Origin: Nocardia sp. NBC_01327
Lineage (GTDB): Bacteria; Actinomycetota; Actinomycetes; Mycobacteriales; Mycobacteriaceae
Length of the DNA: 64,000 nucleotides
NCBI RefSeq assembly: GCF_035958815.1
Contig: NZ_CP108383.1
Coordinates: 6,262,001-6,326,000 of the forward strand
Direction of reading: 5' to 3'
The notes beneath the pieces are model-generated. The model saw nothing but the letters and a program-made list of their open reading frames with translations, was not told where the DNA came from and made no database searches. Each line of letters begins with the position of its first letter. Within the stretch, counting starts at the first letter, position 1. Below, in pieces: positions 26,836 to 35,165 of the stretch. The translations under genes and the position numbers were made by a program.

Positions 26836-27387
26836 TCACATTCTGCGAGCGTTGTCGCGCGCAGCGTTCAACTGCTGCATCAGGGTGGTGCTTCCAGTAG
26901 GACGGTCTGGATGTAGGAACTTCGTCAGGGTCTTGAACGCCGCCTCGGCGGGCTCCGCGCCGACAGTGGTGAACAGCAGCTCCGCCCAGTTGCCCGACGC
27001 AGCTGTGTGGCGGTCACGATCTGCGGCCGCTCGAAGGCGTTCTACTTCATCTCGTAGTTCCACTACTTCTTCGTGCAGACTCTTAGCTGCGGATTCCATC
27101 GCCTCGAATTTCCGTTTCCAATGGTCGGCACTGTAATGACTTGTGCTTTCAGCCTTCTCCTCGCGAGGCTGGTCGAGCACGGTGACCGTCGCGCCGAGGC
27201 TTTCGAATACGGCGCGAAGACGCGTGATGTCATCGGCATCGAAACGCCATTCGACACTGGCCGAGATCCACCGGCGTTTGTCTGCTGGCACAATCGACTT
27301 GAACGCTTCGAGCAGCAAGGGATCCTTGTGGCTGAAAGTTAACGCCCAGTACGGGATCCGGGAGGTGAGGGTAACTGCCGCCCTCAA
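26836..27387 (-). CDS. Small coiled-coil protein with C-terminal J-domain-like HPD module, partner of the helicase-PLD protein
   Basis: 183 residues from TTG 27387, whose first bases overlap the helicase stop (TTGA), so translation is probably coupled. Residues 1-75 form a small alpha/beta module (ISASVEWRFDADDITRLRAVFESLG). Residues 80-125 are charged and helical, likely coiled coil. Residues 133-180 resemble a J domain: helix, AAFKTLTKFLHPDRP with the HPD tripeptide at 159-161, then STTLMQQLNAARD. J domains recruit Hsp70 or act as adaptors in some helicase systems. No homologous defence gene is known to me; function is inferred only from coupling to the large gene. Confidence 0.75.
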   Translation of the reverse strand: MRAAVTLTSRIPYWALTFSHKDPLLLEAFKSIVPADKRRWISASVEWRFDADDITRLRAVFESLGATVTVLDQPREEKAESTSHYSADHWKRKFEAMESAAKSLHEEVVELRDEVERLRAAADRDRHTAASGNWAELLFTTVGAEPAEAAFKTLTKFLHPDRPTGSTTLMQQLNAARDNARRM

Positions 27388-30300
27388 CGATCGTCACCCG
27401 CTTGCGGCAGCCAGCGGCTCAGCTGATCGAGCGGGATATCGGCAGCGACATGCCAGAGCTTCAGCGTGGGGTTCCAATGCGCTTTCACAGCGCGCTTTGC
27501 CTCGTCCTTCTCCTCGCGCGGGACGTTCAAATATCGACGGCCGTCCCGAACGTCACCCACTTTGATCTCGCCGTTTATGGCTCCGCCAGTGGCCGTTCGA
27601 CCGTAAGGCGGCCGGGCGGGACGTTCCATCTTGGCTTGGTCCACGATCCGCTTGACGCGCTCGCACGAGGTCGGGTCGGTTATGCGCATCATGAGGTCGG
27701 TGGGTCCGATGTTGGCGAGCAGGTTCAATGACCCGTGCCAGAGCACGGAATCGTCGACGATCATGACCTTTTCGTGCATCCGCTCACGGTAGTTGATTTG
27801 ACATCCGCTGGTCCGGAGCTTTTCGACCAGTGCGACTTCTTTGGAATCGGGTTCGGGCGGCCGGGTGTGGACAACAACGCGAATTCCTCGGGAAATGGGC
27901 TCCGACAGGGTCCTCAACCACCGCGCCACCGGACCTCGGTTCAGGAAGGCACAGTAGATGTCGATGCTTCGGCGGGCCTTGGCAATATCCCATTCCACGG
28001 CGCGGTGCACTTCGTCGGCAGGGAAGAACGCTGGCCGGGCCAACTGCTCCTGGTCCATGGCAGCCAAGTCGGAAGCGGCGCGTATCGGAATCAGCTCATC
28101 GATGGACAAGCGCTGGGCGTGCTGTTCGAGATGATCGAGCATCCGAATGACAGGGCCCTGCCTCAACTTCGCGCGCAGGAAGGACACGTTCGCGACGACC
28201 GCCAATTGGTCTTGTGCCCGGCTCAATGCCACGTTGAGCAGTCGGCATGTTGACGAGTCGAGATTCACACCCTCGTAGAAATTGCCCAGCTTTTCACCGG
28301 CACCGGCGACTGTATCGATCACCACCAAGGGACGCTGGCTGCCTTGAAACCGGTGCACTGTGTCCACCAGCGCGTCATAGCTCTCGCCGAAACGATATTT
28401 CAAACTTGCTGCGAGGGTTCGCTTCTGGTTGTTGTACGGGACGATGACCGCTAGAAGGTCGGTCGGTCGGTGACCGTCGGCTGGGTCGGTCGCCTTCCGT
28501 GCGGGCAGCACTGTGTCGTACTGAAGGCCGCGGATGAATTCGTGGATCGCCGCCTCATGCACCGGATTGGTGAGGTGCGCCTGATTTCCGCCGCTTTCGA
28601 TGGTTCGGTGCGACGTATCAATCAGGACCAGCGGTAGCTCCAGCAGTGGAGACGCCGCCAGGCTGCTGACGTTCGAGCGCCCAGTGGACAAGGGCGCGTC
28701 CTCATATGCGACCCTGTTGACGACCGCGCAGATCGCGGGTCGCATTCGATACTGCTCGTTGAGGGCGATCATCCGGGGATCGTCGGTGCGAACGGATCCG
28801 TGAGTGGTCACCAGGCCCGCGGCCCGGAATGCGTCCCGGTCCATCCAGATTCGAGAGTGTTCTCGGTCCTCGGCGGGGGCATTCCGGTTCGATGACCCAC
28901 GGGTGACGGCCGATAGTTGCCGGAAATCGCCCGCCACGACGACACGTTTCCGGGCCAGACCGGCGGCCAGCCAGGCCGACGGCAGATCGACCATGCCAGC
29001 CTCATCGATGACCACGACATCGATCGAGTCCATCAACGTCCGGGACTGGACCGCCTTGGCGACTGTCGTTCCCATGACACGGCACTGACTCCTGACGTAA
29101 TCGGCAAGCTTTTGGCGCTGCTCCTGGAGTTGTCCGTGATGCTCTCGTATGCGGTCCCGTAGGGGGCGTAACTGGTCGGCGGGACTCTTGCCGATCAGCG
29201 CCGCGCTCGCTCGCTCGAGGCGGCCGGCGACGGCCGCAGAGTCGGCGAGGAGGCCAGGTTTCGGCGCCTTGGCCGCGGCTCGCTGCTGACGGACGCCCTC
29301 GGCATCTTGTTCCACCCTGAACTTTCGTCTGCGGAGGTCGTCGAGCTTGGCTTGTTTGCGCTGCGCGAAAAGCCCTGAGGGCGAGCCGATTTCGTCGATC
29401 TGCTGACGCAGTTGGGCAACCGATTTGGTGGCGGCTTCGAGTTCGGTATCGAAAGCGACGACCTGACGATCGATTTCGCTCAGTTGAGCACCGATTCGCG
29501 ACAGCTCCGCGGACAACTCTGAGGCTTCGTCGTACTGGCGAATATCGGATTCCACCGCGTGCAGTTGGGCCTTCGCCTGCACGATCTGCTCGTCGAGGTT
29601 GCTCGCGGCCCGGTCTGCGATCCGCTCCGCAACGATGCGATCTCCGTAGCGGCGGTCCAGTGCGGGAGCAGCGATGGCACCCTTCCGCTGGACAAGACCG
29701 TCTTCGAATTGTTCTTCACCGCACAGCAAGTCACATATGCGCTCCAAAGCCTGATCAACGGCGATATGGGTCGGTGCGACGAACAGGGTGCGCAATCCCT
29801 GTCGATAGCAGCCTTCCACTATGGAGGCGACAACATCGGTCTTCCCTGTGCCGGGCGGCCCCCAGACGAAGGTAACCTCGCTGGCGAGCGCATGCTCGAT
29901 AGCTCTGCGCTGGCGGGCGTTCAACTGCCGTCCGTGGTAGCCGTTGACGAAACGGCCAGGGTCTGGGCACAACGCGATCTGTGGACGCCCGAGACCGAAC
30001 AGCCATCCAGCGCTCGAGGTAGAGAAGGAACCGTTGTTTTCCGCAGCGTGTCGCAGGCGCTCCATGAGAACCTCGTGCCCAGTTGTCTCATCCGGGATGA
30101 TGGTCGCAGTGGGAACCTTCTGTCCCAGAGGGGCATCGGTCGTGACCCGGATGTGGCGGCCATCCGGGTCACGGGACACGGTGGCCCGCGTCCACTTGCC
30201 GGATCGACCCGCCCGGATCAGCAGGTTGCCAGCGGACAGGGCATCATTCCACTTGGCATCGGAGAATACATATTCGTCCGGGCCGACTCGACTGCCATCC

Positions 30301-30416
30301 CGCAACGTAACCTTCTCCGCAGACGACGAACCATCGTCAAGAATCGCCGCGATCTCGACCTTGGTCGCGCGGAGCAACTCCTCAGCTGGAAAGGGCAGCG
30401 CCCCCGCACCCGTCAT
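27384..30416 (-). CDS. SF1 helicase - phospholipase D - DUF5710-like fusion, Mokosh type II-like defence protein
   Basis: 1010 residues, ATG 30416 with AGGAGAGGA upstream. SF1 (Upf1/DNA2-type) helicase: Walker A GPPGTGKT at 186-193, a coiled-coil insertion at about 265-440, DEAG at 471-474, AGDFRQL near 497, LNEQYRMRP near 554, and motif VI NVALSRAQDQL near 730. A single canonical HKD phospholipase D motif follows (His881, Lys883, Asp888, Gly895-Ser896-Leu897-Asn898). Residues 960-1004 resemble DUF5710 (RYLNVPREEKDEAKRAVKAHWNPTLKLWHV). Helicase plus C-terminal PLD in one chain is the published architecture of Mokosh type II (MkoC) anti-phage proteins. Overlaps the J-like gene by 4 bases. The DUF5710-like tail is unexpected. 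Function inferred. Confidence 0.85.
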   Translation of the reverse strand: MTGAGALPFPAEELLRATKVEIAAILDDGSSSAEKVTLRDGSRVGPDEYVFSDAKWNDALSAGNLLIRAGRSGKWTRATVSRDPDGRHIRVTTDAPLGQKVPTATIIPDETTGHEVLMERLRHAAENNGSFSTSSAGWLFGLGRPQIALCPDPGRFVNGYHGRQLNARQRRAIEHALASEVTFVWGPPGTGKTDVVASIVEGCYRQGLRTLFVAPTHIAVDQALERICDLLCGEEQFEDGLVQRKGAIAAPALDRRYGDRIVAERIADRAASNLDEQIVQAKAQLHAVESDIRQYDEASELSAELSRIGAQLSEIDRQVVAFDTELEAATKSVAQLRQQIDEIGSPSGLFAQRKQAKLDDLRRRKFRVEQDAEGVRQQRAAAKAPKPGLLADSAAVAGRLERASAALIGKSPADQLRPLRDRIREHHGQLQEQRQKLADYVRSQCRVMGTTVAKAVQSRTLMDSIDVVVIDEAGMVDLPSAWLAAGLARKRVVVAGDFRQLSAVTRGSSNRNAPAEDREHSRIWMDRDAFRAAGLVTTHGSVRTDDPRMIALNEQYRMRPAICAVVNRVAYEDAPLSTGRSNVSSLAASPLLELPLVLIDTSHRTIESGGNQAHLTNPVHEAAIHEFIRGLQYDTVLPARKATDPADGHRPTDLLAVIVPYNNQKRTLAASLKYRFGESYDALVDTVHRFQGSQRPLVVIDTVAGAGEKLGNFYEGVNLDSSTCRLLNVALSRAQDQLAVVANVSFLRAKLRQGPVIRMLDHLEQHAQRLSIDELIPIRAASDLAAMDQEQLARPAFFPADEVHRAVEWDIAKARRSIDIYCAFLNRGPVARWLRTLSEPISRGIRVVVHTRPPEPDSKEVALVEKLRTSGCQINYRERMHEKVMIVDDSVLWHGSLNLLANIGPTDLMMRITDPTSCERVKRIVDQAKMERPARPPYGRTATGGAINGEIKVGDVRDGRRYLNVPREEKDEAKRAVKAHWNPTLKLWHVAADIPLDQLSRWLPQAGDDR

Positions 30417-30533
30417 CGATTCCTCTCCTGTCGACGCTGGTCGTCAATGCCTACGCCTGGACGCCCCGTCCGGATGTTACACGCGCACGACTGAGCAATC
30501 GCTGCCAATTAGGTTGCAGCGCTGAGGAACTGA

Positions 30534-30587
30534 GGGAGGTTTCCCATTCTGAGGACAGTAATGTGGGGATTCTGCCGCAAACCTCCC
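30534..30587. repeat. 9-bp inverted repeat upstream of the helicase gene
   Basis: GGGAGGTTT (30534-30542) and AAACCTCCC (30579-30587) are perfect inverted arms 36 bases apart, between the helicase start and the truncated pseudogene. It could be a regulatory site, a terminator or the end of an inserted segment; the sequence alone does not decide. Confidence 0.35.
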
Positions 30588-30650
30588 CCTTCTCCCCGAT
30601 CGCGATGACACCAACACGGCAATGCGCCAATGTCTTTTGGACATCATTGA

Positions 30651-31248
30651 CCGGTCGCGATGCCCAGATACGCCCAGATGGGTACGGCTGCCCGCCGACC
30701 AGATCCACCGGTTGCCGCCGCTGTACTCCCCCGACCCGCAGACCGGGGAATTCCTCGTATGGGACGAGGCCGTGGGCGGACGGCACAGCCGGCCACCGGC
30801 GTTCGCCGGCGGTGGTGGCGGACTGAACTCCACGGTCGATGACTACCACGCCTACTTCCGGATGCTGCTGAACCACGGAGTGCACGAGGGCTGGCGGATC
30901 CTTTCCCGGCCCGCCGTCGAGTTGATGACCACCAATCGCCTCACACCCGCACAGCTGACCGCCCGCGAGACGATGGCCCGCGACAATGTCCACATCTCCT
31001 TCGGCCAAGGCCAGCACGGCGGCTGGGGCTTCGGCATGGCGGTGCGCACCTACCGCGGCGACTACGCCCCGGTCGGCCAGTTCGGCTGGGACGGCGGAAG
31101 CGGCACCTCGACCTACGCCGACCCGGTCAATGGGATCACCGGGATCCTGCTCACACAGGTCGGAGCGTCCACACCGGATTCGATGCAGCTCATGCACGAC
31201 TTCTGGACCACGGTCTACCAGAGCATCGACGACGGCCACAGCAGGTGA
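30651..31248 (+). pseudogene. 5'-truncated serine hydrolase of the beta-lactamase/EstB fold
   Basis: The readable frame (to the stop at 31246-31248) gives about 198 residues beginning PDTPRWVRLPADQIHRLPPLYS and continuing FAGGGGGLNSTVDDYHAYFRMLLNHG, GWGFGMAV, and FGWDGGSGTSTYADP. These match the C-terminal half of class C beta-lactamase/esterase-fold proteins, including the G-W-D-G motif in place of KTG. The N-terminal half with the catalytic SxxK is absent and the upstream DNA is unrelated. The gene was probably cut by the insertion or deletion that created the accessory segment to its left. Confidence 0.8.
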
Positions 31249-31438
31249 CGCCGTCGTAGAACCATCACTCGCAAGACGTCCCGGCTCTTCCGTGGTACCT
31301 GCTGTCAGCGTGCGCGGTGACCATCTCGTCTCAGCGCGTCGCTACGAAGTGCACCGGCCGCGGCGTGGACCGCGAAATAGCCCCTCGCCCTTGTTCTCTC
31401 GTCCGATCGCATCCTGCCTGCCGGTATACCGAAGCCGG

Positions 31439-31810
31439 TCAGATCTCGAGCTCGTCGTCGATTTGGCGCAGGTGATGGCGGGCCAGAGCCAGATTGGCAC
31501 GGACTCGGTCCAGCGCCAGGTAGAGGAACAGTCCGGTGGAGCGCTGGGCGCTCAGTGGGCGCAGGATGTGGTACTGACCGGAGAGTGTGATCAGGATGTC
31601 CTCGATACCCTCGTTCAGCCCGAGCTGTTCGATCGTGCGGATCTTGGCGCGCATCACCTCGGTGTTGCCGGCCGCACCTACTTGAAGATCCAGTGTCCGT
31701 GAACCTCCGGCGGTGCCCAGGGTCATTCCGCTGGTGTAGTCGACGACCGCCGCGCCCAGCGCACCGTCGATGTTCATCATGTCCTTCAGTGCCACATCCA
31801 GGTTCGACAT
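31439..31810 (-). CDS. Roadblock/LC7-like protein (second of a pair)
   Basis: 123 residues, ATG 31810 with GAGAGG upstream. Pattern MSNLDVALKDMMNIDGALGAAVVDYTSGMTLGTAGG then IEDILITLSGQYHILRPL and LFLYLALDRVRANLALARHHLRQID follows the alpha-beta-beta-alpha-beta-beta-beta roadblock fold. Such proteins regulate small Ras-like GTPases (MglA/CvnD type) in bacteria. It lies 31 bases after another roadblock-like gene. No GTPase, CvnA kinase or DUF742 gene is nearby, unlike Streptomyces conservons. Assignment moderately sure. Confidence 0.75.
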   Translation of the reverse strand: MSNLDVALKDMMNIDGALGAAVVDYTSGMTLGTAGGSRTLDLQVGAAGNTEVMRAKIRTIEQLGLNEGIEDILITLSGQYHILRPLSAQRSTGLFLYLALDRVRANLALARHHLRQIDDELEI

Positions 31811-31841
31811 CGCTTGCCTCTCTCCCGCATTGTGTTGCGGC

Positions 31842-32315
31842 TCAGTGGATTTTCGGAACCTCGGGCCCGGATCCGTTGGACGTCAGCGCGAATCCGCTGC
31901 CGGTCATCATCATTTCCGCCGGAGGGGCGGACGGAGTCGACAGATCCGCGATCGCCCGGGCTACCGGGCGCGCTTCCAGATGCACCCGCCCCAGGACGGC
32001 GTCGGGGTCGGTCAAGACCGCCAGCAGCGCGGTCGGGCCGGCGGCGTAGACGACCACGTGTCCCCCGCCGCTGTCGATGGTCACCTCGTGCAGGCTCGAA
32101 CCATGGGTAGTCGCAACGAATGTCAGCGACAACGACAGCTGGGCGGCCGCTAGAGCGGCGATACCGGTGGGCTCGATCGATTCGGGTAGGTCGGCGGCGA
32201 TCAGCAGACCGTCACTCGAGGCCACGACCGAGCCGACCAGGTGGGGAACGCGCTGTCGCAGTCCCGATAGGTGGGCTTCGATATCACTGTTCGACGATTC
32301 CGGGTGAGAGTGCAA
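31842..32315 (-). CDS. Roadblock/LC7-like protein (first of a pair)
   Basis: 157 residues from TTG 32315 (no ATG/GTG fits; AAGGGG about 9 bases upstream). Core VPHLVGSVVASSDGLLIAADLPESIEPTGIAALAAAQLSLSLTFVATTHGSSLHEVTIDSGGGHVVVYAAGPTALLAVLTDP is a clear roadblock/LC7 pattern. A 45-residue Pro/Ser/Met-rich tail follows. Probably forms hetero- or homodimers with the next gene product and modulates a GTPase encoded elsewhere. Both genes are isolated from any kinase or GTPase, an unusual setting. Confidence 0.8.
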   Translation of the reverse strand: MHSHPESSNSDIEAHLSGLRQRVPHLVGSVVASSDGLLIAADLPESIEPTGIAALAAAQLSLSLTFVATTHGSSLHEVTIDSGGGHVVVYAAGPTALLAVLTDPDAVLGRVHLEARPVARAIADLSTPSAPPAEMMMTGSGFALTSNGSGPEVPKIH

Positions 32316-32843
32316 GCAAATCGCCCCTTCCTGGACTCTTGTCTGAGATCAGCTGTCCCACCGCGACCGACGCCGACTATTCGGACAGCCCGCGTGTGAA
32401 GGGGACGAACCGAAACCCGGCAAGTTCCGTCGCCACATCGGTTCCGAACCACTTCGGCAACCTGAACCGGCAGCTCGGCACCGACCGGCTCCCTTGGGGC
32501 ACTGAAGTTTTCGCTGCGTTCACTAGGCCTTCTCAGCATAGCGGGGCGATGGCGAATGCGCAGCTACAAATCAGGTTGCGGCCGGAATCGGCGAAAGTGG
32601 GTGGTCTACAGCAGCTTCTGCAGCTTGCCGGCGAGCACACTCCTGCGGTGTGCGCGGCGCGGCGATGGAGGTAGTCCGGCGATGCGCGATGTTCTGAAGC
32701 GAACCGCTCGGCAACTACGAATTCATCTCCATGCCAGGTAAGTAACCTCGCTACGGCGCACCTCGGCGACGAAAATTCCCCCGAGCCGCCGCGGCACGCG
32801 GCGCAGGGGAACGGCTACAGGAGGTAGTGCTATAGCGTCGATA
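32316..32843. other. 528-bp intergenic stretch
   Basis: Nothing recognisable. Short open frames exist (one ATG near 32549 gives about 41 residues, AMANAQLQIRLRPESAK...) but lack family resemblance. AGGAGGT at 32819-32825 sits 18 bases from the SRPBCC start GTG 32844, too far for a usual ribosome site, and no in-frame start lies closer to it. Confidence 0.4.
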
Positions 32844-33236
32844 GTGCGGGAAGTCTTGATCGATGTTGCGCCCGAACAGGTTTGGGAGCTGGTGTCCGAT
32901 TTCGGCGCCGGGCCGCAGCGTATGGCTCCGGGGTTCGTGACGGACAGTCATCTCACCGGGGAGGACACGCGGGAGGTGGCCTTCCTCGGGGGCACGATCG
33001 TGCAGGAGCGCCGGATCACCCTCGACGACGAGGCTCGCCGCCTGGTCTACTCGGTCTACGACGGCACCACGCCGCCCGAGCATGACAATTCCGTGCTGCA
33101 GGTCTTTGCTCGCGAGGACGGATCCACCCGGCTCGTCTGGTCCCGCGATATCCTGCCCGATGGTCTGGCCGGCCAATACACCGCGACCATGGAACAAGGG
33201 CTCGCCCTCTTCAAGAAGGTGCTCGAGTCCGCCTGA
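32844..33236 (+). CDS. SRPBCC-fold (polyketide cyclase/START-like) protein
   Basis: 130 residues from GTG 32844. MREVLIDVAPEQVWELVSDFGAGPQRMAPGF, REVAFLGGTIVQERRITLDDEARRLVYSVYDG, and a C-terminal helix GQYTATMEQGLALFKKVLESA give the SRPBCC helix-grip order. These bind hydrophobic ligands or act as cyclases/hydratases; no catalytic residues can be assigned. Cytosolic, monocistronic. The next gene starts 233 bases downstream. Confidence 0.82.
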   Translation: MREVLIDVAPEQVWELVSDFGAGPQRMAPGFVTDSHLTGEDTREVAFLGGTIVQERRITLDDEARRLVYSVYDGTTPPEHDNSVLQVFAREDGSTRLVWSRDILPDGLAGQYTATMEQGLALFKKVLESA

Positions 33237-33469
33237 TTCACCCAGGGCTGGTGCTACTCCGGCGGGCACGCGACCGAGACGAGACCTCCGTACTTGGTAC
33301 GGCAGGCTCGTGTCGGGAGAGCATCCATGAATTCTGTTGCCGGAACTTTCATGGTCTGGTGCCTGGGAGGATTCGGCCTCTAGCCTTGGCAACTGAAGGA
33401 CCCTGCGCTCCAAGGAACCTGAACGATATGCAGCCCATAGCGTGGCGTCTGCCGTAAATCAGGAGACGT

Positions 33470-34402
33470 ATGCGGCCATTGCGGAAGTCGCGGCAACTCG
33501 ACGATTCACTCCGGCATCGTGAGCGAGCGCTCCTGTCGGGCTCGATCACCCTACTGCTCGCATCGCCGACGGCGGCGCTGAGTGTGCTGATCGTGGTTGT
33601 CATCGAAATGTGCATGGGGCCATGGCTTTTCGCGATAGCCACCGGATTGTGGCTGCTCGCCGGAGTCACGCTCTTCGATTTAGGATGGTTCACTCCGAAT
33701 CGTGCCGCGCTGGCCAAGATCTTCGGATTTCGCCGGCCGATCTCCCCCGAAACGGAAATCCTCACTACCGCCTGGACGAATGTCACGTCCGCGCCCGGGG
33801 TGGACGGGTGGCCGTATTCGCTGTGGGTGGAGCAATCGTCATTCCTGAATGCCTATGCCGCACCGACCCGCATCGTCGCGGTCACCAGCTGGGCCGTCGC
33901 TTCGCTGGAGCCACGCCAGCTCGAGGCTGTCCTCGCCCACGAACTGGGCCATCAACTGCACACCGACCAGCGCCTTCGGCTGCTCGCGGCCTGGAGCTCG
34001 ATACCCACAACAGTGGTGCAACGCCTCGCCGGCGGGCCCGCATTGCTCATGAATGCCGTTGGTATCAGGGGTAACTCCGAGATCCTCGTTCGATTCGCGC
34101 TCACTACAGCCGCGCTGGCCTCGCTACCGTTCCTCCTGGCATCCACGACCGGGGTTCCGGTCGCGCTATCGCTGTCCGCGCTGTTCATCATCGAACCCCT
34201 CGCCCGGGCAGCTCTGAGACGCCGTGAGGAATTCGCCGCCGACCAGACCGCGGTCGATCTCGGGTACCGGCAGGACTACGCCGCCGCATTGCACCGGCTG
34301 GCGCTGGACGACCTGCCGCCCACCGGCCTACTCACCCTGCGTAACCGCTGGTGGAGCAGCCACCCTCCGTTCACCGCGCGGCTGCGCGCACTGGATCGCT
34401 GA
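33470..34402 (+). CDS. M48-family membrane metallopeptidase
   Basis: 310 residues from ATG 33470 with AGGAG upstream. Two N-terminal membrane helices (about 22-60), then the zinc motif HELGH (HExxH) near residue 161 and a third ligand in REEFAADQTAVDLG about 90 residues later. Two more hydrophobic segments lie between them. This matches HtpX/Ste24-type M48 peptidases that act in membrane-protein quality control. The surrounding genes give no clue to the substrate. Confidence 0.9.
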   Translation: MRPLRKSRQLDDSLRHRERALLSGSITLLLASPTAALSVLIVVVIEMCMGPWLFAIATGLWLLAGVTLFDLGWFTPNRAALAKIFGFRRPISPETEILTTAWTNVTSAPGVDGWPYSLWVEQSSFLNAYAAPTRIVAVTSWAVASLEPRQLEAVLAHELGHQLHTDQRLRLLAAWSSIPTTVVQRLAGGPALLMNAVGIRGNSEILVRFALTTAALASLPFLLASTTGVPVALSLSALFIIEPLARAALRRREEFAADQTAVDLGYRQDYAAALHRLALDDLPPTGLLTLRNRWWSSHPPFTARLRALDR

Positions 34403-34473
34403 TCACCTGAATTCTGCTGTGCCGGCGGTGAGTCTCAGCGTGCTCACAGCGGGCCTTCGGCAAGCTCGGCTGC

Positions 34474-35070
34474 ATGACCTCGATTGCCGATGATCTGCTG
34501 TGGCTGCTCCTCGATGACCACACCGGGGAGTTCCTCGTCGACCGCGCTCACGTCGCTTTCGCCCTCGAAGCGGCCGTCCACTTCGAGGCAGCGACACCGA
34601 CCTCAGAGGGCACCGGCGAGTCTCTACGATTCGCTGTCCGTGAGCCGCAACGTCACAGCCTCGAGGACGTGCTGTCGCGGCTCGCCGACGATCGCCGAAC
34701 CTGCGCGATGCCCGCGCGTCGATTCGGCCTGTTCCGCCGGTGGAGTTGGCCGACGCTCGATTGCCCCGGGAAATATGCGCTGCGCACATCGATCCACCGC
34801 GCACTGATCGACCCCGCGGACAGCGATCTGCGAACAGCTGTCCTCGTCGCACTGCTCACCGCCGTGCATGCCCTGTCCCCGCAGTGCCCCGGTCGGCAGC
34901 CCGGAGAAGTCGATCGACTTGCGTCACGAGTCCTGCTGTCGCACAGTTCTTCCCACGATGTTTTCGACTCTGTGCGCCGCCGGATGCAAGCGGACTATGC
35001 CGCCTCGTTCTGCGGAATCGTGCAACCGATGTTTCAGCGCCCGCGATCGATCGACCGTCTCGGCCTGTAA
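34474..35070 (+). CDS. GPP34-like protein
   Basis: 198 residues from ATG 34474. The opening MTSIADDLLWLLLDDHTGEFLVDRAHVAFALEAAVHFEA resembles the start of bacterial GPP34 (Golgi phosphoprotein 3/Vps74-like) proteins, which bind phosphoinositides or anionic lipids in eukaryotes. In actinobacteria such genes are common but uncharacterised. The middle region FGLFRRWSWPTL and C-terminal helices fit loosely. Family assignment is moderate. It lies 71 bases after the M48 gene on the same strand. Confidence 0.6.
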   Translation: MTSIADDLLWLLLDDHTGEFLVDRAHVAFALEAAVHFEAATPTSEGTGESLRFAVREPQRHSLEDVLSRLADDRRTCAMPARRFGLFRRWSWPTLDCPGKYALRTSIHRALIDPADSDLRTAVLVALLTAVHALSPQCPGRQPGEVDRLASRVLLSHSSSHDVFDSVRRRMQADYAASFCGIVQPMFQRPRSIDRLGL

Positions 35071-35131
35071 CCCTGAGCCCTGATGACGTTGCGCGACAAC
35101 GACGGACGCTTGCCTGGCGGCAAGCCGCTGT

Positions 35132-35156
35132 CTGTGGCCGATCCCCTCGGCCACAG
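35132..35156. terminator. Bidirectional hairpin terminator
   Basis: CTGTGGCCGA (35132-35141), loop TCCCC, TCGGCCACAG (35147-35156): perfect 10-bp stem between convergent genes. A smaller hairpin CTTGCC-TGGC-GGCAAG precedes it. Confidence 0.7.
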
Positions 35157-35165
35157 CGTGGGCGG

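Noticed and set aside
27384..30416. Hachiman or type I restriction helicase
   Set aside because: The helicase is SF1 with Upf1/DNA2-type motifs and there is no DUF1837, methylase or specificity gene; the PLD fusion fits Mokosh better.
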